Virus record (IMG/VR): IMGVR_UViG_3300021962_000115
Span: 1-59,930 of that record
Direction: 5' to 3' (one strand)
Origin: a virus
DNA: 59,930 nucleotides
The notes under the pieces are model-generated. The model made no database searches. It was not told where the DNA came from and worked only from the letters and a program-made list of their open reading frames with translations. The translations under genes and the position numbers were made by a program. Shown one piece after another: positions 16,595-22,823 of the stretch (position 1 is its first letter; every line of letters begins with the position of its first letter).

Positions 16595-17611
16595 ATGGAA
16601 AATTTCACAATGGTAGAAACCGGTCATGGTACCGTAAAGAAATCAGCAATTGCTGTAAGACCGTTCTTTGACAATGCAGTCTCTAATATGGGGCTAGAAA
16701 ATTATGGCTTATCTCTATATGATGGAGTTAAGCACTTTGAACAACTTGCTTGTTTAGAGCAGAATGGAGTAGTAAGATACCTTACTGGTCTAAATGAATT
16801 TGCTCCAGAAGTTAAACTTCTTAAGGGTGATGATAAAGAAGCAAGAATAAGAGAAATTAGAACAGCTGTTGCTGAACTTGAGCAAGAGTTAGCAGCTAAT
16901 GTTTTAGATATTAATGATCCTCAGTTCTGGAATCAAGTTAAATTACTTAAACCAGATAACAAAGAATTCTGGAATAGAATTAGTATATCTTGTGGTAATG
17001 AGCCTTTATTTCTAGATCCTAATGATCCTTATGATAGAATTAAACTATATGCTATTGAGGCTGGTGGTTTTTCTATTGTAGCAAAAAGTTTTGATGATGC
17101 AAGATCAAGAGCTGTTCCACCTAAGTTTTACTTAGACAAACAAGAGCAGACAGTTATTGCAAGAACTGAATACAAGAAAATGCGTAACAAAGCACTTTCT
17201 GAACTTCAGAAATTATTTGACAAAAACAGTACTAAACTATTCTATGTAGCTAAAGTAGTAGATGGTAACAGTACACAATATAGAAAGTCAACACCTAATG
17301 ATGTTATGTATGAGAATATGGACTTGTACATCAATGGAGAAGGAGTTGAAAGCAACAAAGAAAGAGCTGCAAAATCTTTCCTTGAAGCAGTAAATATGGA
17401 TATGGAAACTCTAAAAATTAAATCAATTGTAAGAGATTCCGTATTTTTTAAGTATATTATTAATAAGGCTGATGGTTACATTTACCATGCTAAGACTAAT
17501 GCTATGTTAGGTAGAAATGTGTCAGATGTAATTGAGCACTTGAAGAACCCACTCAATGAGGATGTTCTAACAGATCTCAATAAAGCCTGTGAAAAATTTT
17601 GGAATAGTTAA
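16595..17611 (+). CDS. Conserved virion-associated protein after MCP
   Basis: The 338-residue protein begins a long unit of small and medium structural genes after the MCP terminator. It contains helical segments (about residues 84-100, EARIREIRTAVAELEQELA) and a mixed second half (SNKERAAKSFLEAVNMD, about 248-264). No catalytic motif or membrane segment is visible. The place after the MCP suggests a head completion, head-tail joining or internal protein. It joins the next gene through a TAATG overlap at 17611. Family not recognised. Confidence 0.5.
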   Translation: MENFTMVETGHGTVKKSAIAVRPFFDNAVSNMGLENYGLSLYDGVKHFEQLACLEQNGVVRYLTGLNEFAPEVKLLKGDDKEARIREIRTAVAELEQELAANVLDINDPQFWNQVKLLKPDNKEFWNRISISCGNEPLFLDPNDPYDRIKLYAIEAGGFSIVAKSFDDARSRAVPPKFYLDKQEQTVIARTEYKKMRNKALSELQKLFDKNSTKLFYVAKVVDGNSTQYRKSTPNDVMYENMDLYINGEGVESNKERAAKSFLEAVNMDMETLKIKSIVRDSVFFKYIINKADGYIYHAKTNAMLGRNVSDVIEHLKNPLNEDVLTDLNKACEKFWNS

Positions 17612-17808
17612 TGGCAACTAAAAAAACAACTAAAAGCAAAGTAAACCAGGCTGGTGTCTACACTAAGCCTGGTATGCGTAAGTCTTTATTTGAGAGAATT
17701 AAAGCTGGTACTAAAGGTGGTGACCCAGGAGAATGGTCTGCTAGAAAAGCACAACTCCTAGCTAAAGAATATAAAGCTAAAGGGGGTGGTTATAAAACTA
17801 AAAAGTAA
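17611..17808 (+). CDS. Small Lys-rich protein, WSARKAQ-type
   Basis: The 65-residue basic protein has the pattern YTKPGMRKSLFERIKAG followed by KGG, PGEWSARKAQLLAKEYKAKG and GGY. I recall this compact pattern from many environmental phages and some large eukaryotic DNA viruses, without a known function. It could bind DNA or the capsid interior. It is joined to both neighbours by TAATG junctions, and is the first of six small basic genes in a row. Confidence 0.65.
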   Translation: MATKKTTKSKVNQAGVYTKPGMRKSLFERIKAGTKGGDPGEWSARKAQLLAKEYKAKGGGYKTKK

Positions 17809-18074
17809 TGGCTAAAGATCCTCAACAAAGTCTTAGAGATTGGTCTGCTCAAAAATGGATGACTTCTGGTACTTATGCTAATAAAAAGAAAGGTAAGAAC
17901 AAAGAAGTAAAATCTAAGGGTAAGAAGAGGTATTTACCAGAAGCTGCTTGGAGTGCACTATCCTCTGGAGAGAAAGCTGCTACAAATAAAGCAAAGGCTT
18001 CAGGTAATAGTAAAGGAAAACAATTTGTTAAACAGCCTAAGAACATTGCAAAAAAGGCATCAAAATATAGATAG
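17808..18074 (+). CDS. Small Lys-rich protein, SLRDWSAQKW-type
   Basis: The 88-residue protein contains SLRDWSAQKWMTSGTY near the start, then RYLPEAAWSALSSGEKAATN and a basic end with GKQFVKQPKNIAKKASKYR. This order matches a small basic family I recall from environmental phages and large DNA viruses, where no function is established. It is rich in Lys, Ser and Ala and has no cysteine. It is coupled to the preceding gene by TAATG. A nucleic-acid-associated virion role is inference. Confidence 0.65.
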   Translation: MAKDPQQSLRDWSAQKWMTSGTYANKKKGKNKEVKSKGKKRYLPEAAWSALSSGEKAATNKAKASGNSKGKQFVKQPKNIAKKASKYR

Positions 18075-18075
18075 T

Positions 18076-18315
18076 ATGGCAATGAAAAAAACAACTACAA
18101 AGAAAACACCAGCTAAGAAATCATCTTCAGTTGGCATTTCTATTTTAGGTGGTAGTAAAGCAGAGATGAGAAAGTGGGAAGTTGAATCTGCTATGTCTAC
18201 ATTACAGAGGGCAGCAGATATTCAGAAGAATGCTAAACTCATGAATGATGTAAAAAAACTTGCAGCAGAAAAAGCTAAACAGTTTAATAGTATTGCTTCA
18301 GGTAAAAAGATTTAA
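18076..18315 (+). CDS. Small Lys-rich protein with histone-tail-like N-terminus
   Basis: The open frame extends back to 17953 but that part lies in the preceding gene. ATG 18076, one base after the previous stop, gives 79 residues. The first 20 residues are almost all Lys, Thr, Ala and Pro, resembling a histone-like basic tail. The remainder is helical (EMRKWEVESAMSTLQRAADI) with another helix rich in Lys and Ala. Function unknown; binding to packaged DNA is plausible. Confidence 0.55.
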   Translation: MAMKKTTTKKTPAKKSSSVGISILGGSKAEMRKWEVESAMSTLQRAADIQKNAKLMNDVKKLAAEKAKQFNSIASGKKI

Positions 18316-18317
18316 TC

Positions 18318-18590
18318 ATGGCAAAGTCACCAGCATGGCAGAGAAAAGCAGGTAAGAATCCATCTGGAGGTCTTAATGCAAAAGGTGTTGCTTCCTATAG
18401 AAGAGAGAATCCGGGAAGTAAACTTAAGATGGCTGTGACTACTAAGCCCTCTAAACTTGATCCAGATAGTAAAGATGCAAAGAGAAGAAAATCTTTTTGT
18501 GCTAGAATGTCTGGTGTTAAAGGTCCTATGAAGGATGAGAAAGGAAGACCTACTAGAAAGGCTCTTGCTCTAAGAAAATGGAATTGTTAA
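18318..18590 (+). CDS. Small basic protein, SPAWQRKAGKN/GGLNAKG family
   Basis: The 90-residue protein carries a highly recognisable series of motifs: SPAWQRKAGKNPSGGLNAKG, SYRRENPGSKL, RRKSFCARMSGVKGPMKDE and RPTRKALALRKWNC. I recall this exact arrangement as a family shared between phages (including cyanophages) and nucleocytoplasmic large DNA viruses, annotated as a domain of unknown function. Two Cys near the C-terminal half may bind metal. It is one of six small basic genes following the capsid block, so a virion or DNA-associated role is likely but unproven. Confidence 0.7.
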   Translation: MAKSPAWQRKAGKNPSGGLNAKGVASYRRENPGSKLKMAVTTKPSKLDPDSKDAKRRKSFCARMSGVKGPMKDEKGRPTRKALALRKWNC

Positions 18591-18603
18591 AATATATATA
18601 ATC

Positions 18604-19083
18604 ATGGCAAAGAAAAAATTAGCTTGTGCAAGCTGTGGAATGGCAGTTAAAAGAAAAATGAAAACAGGTGGAACTACAGGTTCTGCTGGTATTCCTTATG
18701 CTACTGGTGCTGGTCAAACAGACGGTAAAAATGGAATGATGAAAAAAGGTGGTGCTACACGTGGTGCAACAGACTGTCCAAAAGGACAATATTGGGATGG
18801 TACAGCATGTGTTTCTAATGCAAGTCCTAAAATAGCTGCTGGAGTTCTTGGTGCAGTTATGGCTGCATTAGGTGTTAGAATTGGACAAAACATTAAAGCA
18901 AATAAACCAGTTAGACAAGCTAAGAAAGCTGCTAAGACTATGGCAAATGATATTGCTAAGAAAAAAATGGGTGGTTCATTAAAACCTGTTCCTTCTGGTA
19001 ATAAAGGATTAGCTAAACTTCCAACAGCAGTTAGAAATAAAATGGGCTACCAAAAAAGAGGTGGTGCTATAAAAAGAAAATAG
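18604..19083 (+). CDS. Basic protein with CxxC start, double-glycine motifs and a hydrophobic segment
   Basis: A 159-residue protein. It starts with a basic region and C-x-x-C (ACASCGMAV). A Cys pair follows near residues 60-70 (DCPKGQYWDGTAC). One hydrophobic or amphipathic segment (KIAAGVLGAVMAALGVRIG) occupies about residues 76-94. Four double-glycine signatures are present: KTGGTT, KKGGAT, KMGGSL and KRGGAI. It ends in a basic tail. The hydrophobic segment could interact with membrane during ejection. The family is unknown. Confidence 0.55.
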   Translation: MAKKKLACASCGMAVKRKMKTGGTTGSAGIPYATGAGQTDGKNGMMKKGGATRGATDCPKGQYWDGTACVSNASPKIAAGVLGAVMAALGVRIGQNIKANKPVRQAKKAAKTMANDIAKKKMGGSLKPVPSGNKGLAKLPTAVRNKMGYQKRGGAIKRK

Positions 19084-19085
19084 TC

Positions 19086-19475
19086 ATGGCTGTTAAAAAG
19101 ATTATTTCACCAAGAGAATCTAAACAAAAGTTTTACTCACCTGATGGTAAGTATAAAACAACTGTTAAGAAAAGGTATGATATGCCTGAAACAGCAAAAG
19201 AAACTAGAACTGTTAAAGGTGTTATTACTAGAGCTGCAAAACCTATAAAAGAAAGTGCTCCATTAATTAAAGATGAAGCTCCTTTAAGATATGCAAAAAA
19301 AGGTGGATGGATTCAGGGTGCTATTAAAAAACCAGGTGCTCTCAGAGAACAACTTGGTGTAAAGAAAGGTGAAAAGATTCCTAAAGCTAAATTAGAAGCA
19401 GCAGCTAAGAAAGGTGGTAAACTTGGTCAAAGAGCAAGACTTGCTATTACTCTTGGTAAAATGAAGAAAAAATAA
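19086..19475 (+). CDS. Small basic protein with WIQ-AIKKPGALREQLGVKKG domain
   Basis: The 129-residue protein has a variable first half and a C-terminal module: KKGGWIQGAIKKPGALREQ, then LGVKKGEKIPKAKLEAAAKK and GGKLGQRARLAITLGKMKK. I recall this module as a small domain fused to or standing beside many phage virion proteins; function is not known. It carries two double-glycine signatures, KKGGWI and KKGGKL. It is the last of the six basic genes and lies 6 bp before a ring-type structural gene. Confidence 0.6.
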   Translation: MAVKKIISPRESKQKFYSPDGKYKTTVKKRYDMPETAKETRTVKGVITRAAKPIKESAPLIKDEAPLRYAKKGGWIQGAIKKPGALREQLGVKKGEKIPKAKLEAAAKKGGKLGQRARLAITLGKMKKK

Positions 19476-19481
19476 TACTAG

Positions 19482-20180
19482 ATGTTAAATAGTACAATTG
19501 AAATAAAGATCAAGCAACGGCTAAACAAATTAGATAGCCAGGACTATGACAACATTGAATGTTGGCAAATAGTTGAGGCATTTAATAAAGCACAGGTTGA
19601 GTGGGCTAGAAGACAATTGCATGGAATTAACTTAGTTAAAGAAGGTGATGAGGGTTCTACCCGTAGAAAAGATGATCTTCAAGTACTATTAAGTACTACA
19701 GATCTAGATCTTACAGATAAAGAATACTACTACTTTGGTAAACTCCCTGAAGAATATTTACAGTGGAAACGTGTAGATGTTTATGCTAAAAAAGGGTGTT
19801 GTGATAAGAGAAGGATGACAGTTTATCTTGCACAAGAGGGTGACTTAAATCAACTTTTAAGAGATAAAGCTAAACAACCAAACTTTGATTGGGCAGAAAC
19901 ATTTGCTACTCTTATTGGAAATACTACTCATATTTATACCAACGGAGATTTTGAAGTACAAGCTGCTAATTTAGTATACTACAGACAACCTATTAAAATT
20001 CAAATAGATGGTTGTATTGATCCATATACAAGTGTAGCTTCAGTAGGAAATGTAGAATGTGAGTTTAAAGATGATATAATAGAATTAATAATTGATGAAG
20101 CAGTGAGTATCCTTGCAGGAGATATAGAATCAGGAAACCAATTCTCTAGAGGTACAGAGACTGCAGAACGTAACAACTAA
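19482..20180 (+). CDS. Putative ring/connector protein (crAss-like ring-type)
   Basis: The 232-residue protein has a helical start (EIKIKQRLNKLDSQDYDNIECWQIVEAFNKAQ), a beta-rich middle and a C-terminal helical motif, DDIIELIIDEAVSILAGDIE (about residues 199-218). This end motif is one I associate with head-tail connector (ring) proteins of crAss-like and related phages. Such proteins stack below the portal. It lies among post-MCP structural genes, 6 bp after the basic-protein array and 2 bp before the Dps-like gene. Assigning a particular ring number is not possible from sequence alone. Confidence 0.5.
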   Translation: MLNSTIEIKIKQRLNKLDSQDYDNIECWQIVEAFNKAQVEWARRQLHGINLVKEGDEGSTRRKDDLQVLLSTTDLDLTDKEYYYFGKLPEEYLQWKRVDVYAKKGCCDKRRMTVYLAQEGDLNQLLRDKAKQPNFDWAETFATLIGNTTHIYTNGDFEVQAANLVYYRQPIKIQIDGCIDPYTSVASVGNVECEFKDDIIELIIDEAVSILAGDIESGNQFSRGTETAERNN

Positions 20181-20182
20181 TT

Positions 20183-20701
20183 ATGGACACAAAAACAAGA
20201 GTACTAAAAAGAAATCCTGAACCTGCTAGAACAATTAGCAGACCTCAACCTGTTGTTACTCAACCAAAGAGTGAACCAGCTAAACCAGAACCAACTTCAG
20301 ATGCTGGAGTAGGTGGAAGCTCACTTGATACTATGACAGCAGCTTGTGCTACAGAGATGATGAATGCTGCAACTAGTTTTCATAGATTACATCTAAAAGT
20401 TACAGGGGATGGTTCATATTCTGCTCATAAGGCATTGGGAGAATTTTATGAAGCAATGCATGGTCATGCAGATACATTGGTAGAAGGTTATCAAGGTGTA
20501 TCAGAAAAACTTCTTAAGTATACTGACATGCCAATTAGAACTCTAGATGATACAGCAGATGCAGTAAGATATCTCAGAGATTTATATAATTCAGTTAACA
20601 AGCTCCAGGGTATGATGCCCTATTCAGAGATAGTAAATAATCTAGATCTTGTTAAAGACCTAATTAACTCAACTAAATACAAATTACTTTTCCTAAAATA
20701 A
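20183..20701 (+). CDS. Dps/ferritin-like protein
   Basis: The 172-residue protein has a Pro/Lys-rich disordered first 45 residues followed by a helical bundle. The bundle carries FHRLHLKVTGDGSYSAHKAL and GEFYEAMHGHADTLVEGYQG, with His67, His70, His82, Glu87, Glu90, His93, His95, Asp97 and Glu101. The H-x-x-H followed by H...E..Y....D..aE resembles the ferroxidase-centre arrangement of Dps-like ferritins. It could sequester iron or protect DNA inside the head or the infected cell. It is the last gene of this unit. The fold assignment is from pattern recognition; metal activity is not shown. Confidence 0.6.
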   Translation: MDTKTRVLKRNPEPARTISRPQPVVTQPKSEPAKPEPTSDAGVGGSSLDTMTAACATEMMNAATSFHRLHLKVTGDGSYSAHKALGEFYEAMHGHADTLVEGYQGVSEKLLKYTDMPIRTLDDTADAVRYLRDLYNSVNKLQGMMPYSEIVNNLDLVKDLINSTKYKLLFLK

Positions 20702-20705
20702 TTTT

Positions 20706-20744
20706 GAAAGTTCAAAAACTTTCACTATATTATAGTATATATTT
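20706..20744 (+). promoter_or_regulatory. Hairpin plus TATATTAT box before the 427-aa gene
   Basis: A perfect 7-bp hairpin GAAAGTT (20706-20712), loop CAAA, AACTTTC (20717-20723) is followed at once by TATATTAT (20726-20733) and TATATATTT. There is no T-run. It may act as a weak terminator fused to the promoter of the next gene at 20765. Confidence 0.45.
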
Positions 20745-20764
20745 ATTAATTAAACTTTATAAAA

Positions 20765-22048
20765 ATGGCTTATTTTAATCATGCTTTTCAAAAAAGCTTT
20801 TATGTATCTGAGTTATTAGACTATACTGGTGCTTTAGGTACTAATGGTCTTTTAACTACAGGTCAGTTATCTGCATTTAATGCAAAAACTTGGCAAGGTA
20901 TTGCTTGGGCAGATCTTGCTAATGATTGTTGTAATCTTGTAATTGCTAATGGTTCACTCTATCAAAATGATAAGATTGGTCCTTTCGCGGGTGGTTACTT
21001 GGAATCAAATAAATCAAAAGAGATCAATGCTAAGTATGTTTCTAGACTTTATTCTGTAACAGCTAATGGTCCTCAAGCAATGGTGGTAAACGTAGGTTCT
21101 ACTCCATTTACTGTTGCTGAAGGAACTGCAGGATGTTGCAAAGAATTTTTATGTGGTGAGACTTACTACTTACGTATTGATGTTAAAGGTTCTCCTGCAA
21201 TGAGATTCTTAGATCACAATGCATACCTTACTGTTGATGCTTACACTGGTTGTTGTCCTGATGGTGCTATTGCACCAGTTGCAGTTGACTCAACTGAAGT
21301 AATGATCAAGTGGGCAGATGCAATTGTTAACTCTCCATTGATTTCTCCATTTATCCTTCCAGTAGTTGTAGCTGAAGATTTATCTTTATGGTATGCTCCA
21401 GGTACTGACACTACAGGATACGTTGCTCCAGCAGGTTACACTATCGGTGGTACTTGGGATGAGTATGTATCTCCAGGACATACAGATGGTGAGTGTGCAG
21501 GTCTTGTACTTAATGGTGCATATGTAGATACTAAATTCTTAGATTGTACATTCCAAATCTCTGACTTCTATGAAAAAGAGCCTGTAAGAATCTATGCTTC
21601 TGAAGTAGATCTTAATGGTGATCCATGTGCATTTGATGGTATCTGTGTAGTTAATGAGTGTCTTGGTCTTCAAGTAAATGGTCTTGGTGAGTCAGTTGCT
21701 CGTGAGATGATCCTCTCTGAAAGTTACAGACAATCATTCTTTGCTACTGATCTCCGTATCCGTGAGATTACTCAAGGTAACCAAATCTTGGATGTTATTG
21801 ATAGAACAGAACTGTATGATGCTGTTTACTTACAACACAATGTTCCACGTTTCAATAACCCAACCGGTGTGTTTGATAATGATCAATACTTACTTGCATT
21901 CTATTCATTGAACAGTACTACTCTTGCTGCTGATTTATACAGTGCATTAAATACTTGGTTAGGTGCATGCGGTTCAACTTGTAACTCTGAAGAAATTTCT
22001 GCACAAACAGATTGTACAGCACTTGTTCCAATTGCTCCAGCAGCATAA
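20765..22048 (+). CDS. Putative second major virion protein
   Basis: A 427-residue protein alone in its own transcription unit, with a promoter-like element upstream and a strong terminator downstream. As in the MCP, Arg is often CGT and C-ending codons are common, suggesting high expression. It opens with NHAFQKSFYVSELLDYTG and has about a dozen cysteines, including two CC pairs (GCCKEFLCG and GCCPDG). No enzyme motif is visible. Candidates are a head decoration, major tail, or abundant fibre protein. The family is not recognised with certainty, and its abundance is inferred from codon use and gene layout. Confidence 0.55.
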   Translation: MAYFNHAFQKSFYVSELLDYTGALGTNGLLTTGQLSAFNAKTWQGIAWADLANDCCNLVIANGSLYQNDKIGPFAGGYLESNKSKEINAKYVSRLYSVTANGPQAMVVNVGSTPFTVAEGTAGCCKEFLCGETYYLRIDVKGSPAMRFLDHNAYLTVDAYTGCCPDGAIAPVAVDSTEVMIKWADAIVNSPLISPFILPVVVAEDLSLWYAPGTDTTGYVAPAGYTIGGTWDEYVSPGHTDGECAGLVLNGAYVDTKFLDCTFQISDFYEKEPVRIYASEVDLNGDPCAFDGICVVNECLGLQVNGLGESVAREMILSESYRQSFFATDLRIREITQGNQILDVIDRTELYDAVYLQHNVPRFNNPTGVFDNDQYLLAFYSLNSTTLAADLYSALNTWLGACGSTCNSEEISAQTDCTALVPIAPAA

Positions 22049-22070
22049 TTAATTAAACATTAATAACTAG

Positions 22071-22108
22071 AAAGGGGAGAGAGAGCTTAGACTCCTCTTC
22101 CCTTTTTT
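22071..22108 (+). terminator. Strong rho-independent terminator
   Basis: An 11-bp stem, AAAGGGGAGAG (22071-22081) with CTCTTCCCTTT (22095-22105) containing one G-T wobble, runs into a T-run. It closes the unit of the 427-residue protein. Confidence 0.85.
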
Positions 22109-22119
22109 ATTAAATTCTT

Positions 22120-22662
22120 ATGGCAAATCACGTATTAAGTTTAGAAGTTCCTACAGTAATGAACACCTGCATATTGACAGTAATGGATACTAGTCAATAT
22201 ACAGATCTTATTCCTGTAGTATGTGAGCAGTTAAATATTACTGTTCCTGGATTTCAGTATTCTGTACAGCTAGATGTTAGTGCAGGGTTTATCCAAAACA
22301 TCACAGCATGTGATCTTAATTTACAGACAGAAAACTGCGGAACAGAATATGTAGATATCCCAGATGGAATTTATATTATCAAATACAGTGTTTCTCCTAA
22401 TGATGTAGTATATGTAGAATACAATCATATGAGAATCACTAAAGCATTAAACAGATACTACAATATTCTTTGTAGATTAGATATGGCAGACTGTGATCCG
22501 CCATTTAAGATTAAACAAAAACTTGAACAACTTAATCTTATCAAAATGTATTTAGAGGCTGCTAAGTCTAAAGTAGAGTTTTGTCATGAACCTCAGAAAG
22601 GAATGACACTCTATAATTATGCTTGGAAGCTACTTAATAAAATGGATTGTATTAATTGTTAA
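22120..22662 (+). CDS. Conserved phage structural protein (LPDG/YSVSPND-type)
   Basis: The 180-residue protein has a beta-rich first half with DIPDGIYIIKYSVSPNDVVY (about 98-117) and VEYNHMR, and a helical second half with EQLNLIKMYLEAAKSKVEFC followed by EPQKGMTLYNYA. I recall this combination as conserved in phages of Bacteroidota, including crAss-like members, without assigned function. The Cys content is moderate. It is the first of a group of Cys-containing tail genes and follows a terminator at 12 bp, so its promoter is probably inside or near that terminator. Confidence 0.55.
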   Translation: MANHVLSLEVPTVMNTCILTVMDTSQYTDLIPVVCEQLNITVPGFQYSVQLDVSAGFIQNITACDLNLQTENCGTEYVDIPDGIYIIKYSVSPNDVVYVEYNHMRITKALNRYYNILCRLDMADCDPPFKIKQKLEQLNLIKMYLEAAKSKVEFCHEPQKGMTLYNYAWKLLNKMDCINC

Positions 22663-22667
22663 ATTCT

Positions 22668-22679
22668 AAAAACCAACAG
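22668..22679 (+). promoter_or_regulatory. AAAAACCAACAG leader element
   Basis: This short leader lies directly before the ATG at 22682 and matches the leaders at 1612, 13589 and 16583. No promoter-like box precedes it here, which argues that the element acts in translation and not only in transcription initiation. Confidence 0.45.
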
Positions 22680-22681
22680 CT

Positions 22682-22822
22682 ATGGCAATGTGCTCAAATT
22701 GTAAATCAAATCTTTCTTGTGGATGTCAGAAGAGAACAGCATCAGACGGAAAGTCAGTATGTACAAAATGTCAAACCTCTTATGAGGCAAAATTAAAACA
22801 AAGGAATACATTAACTAAGTAA
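22682..22822 (+). CDS. Zinc-finger microprotein (46 aa)
   Basis: ATG 22682, preceded by the AAAAACCAACAG leader, opens a 46-residue frame ending at TAA 22820-22822. Six cysteines are arranged as C4-x2-C7, C13-x-C15 and C27-x2-C30, matching a small treble-clef or zinc-ribbon fold. The next gene starts 1 bp after its stop codon. I recall similar short Cys-rich ORFs between tail genes of Bacteroidota phages. It might bind the cysteine-rich tail proteins or nucleic acid. Function unknown. Confidence 0.6.
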   Translation: MAMCSNCKSNLSCGCQKRTASDGKSVCTKCQTSYEAKLKQRNTLTK

Positions 22823-22823
22823 T

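Noticed and set aside
17953-18075. Upstream extension of the 79-residue basic protein to 17953
   Set aside because: The extension overlaps the preceding gene by 122 bp; ATG 18076 one base after its stop fits the local spacing.
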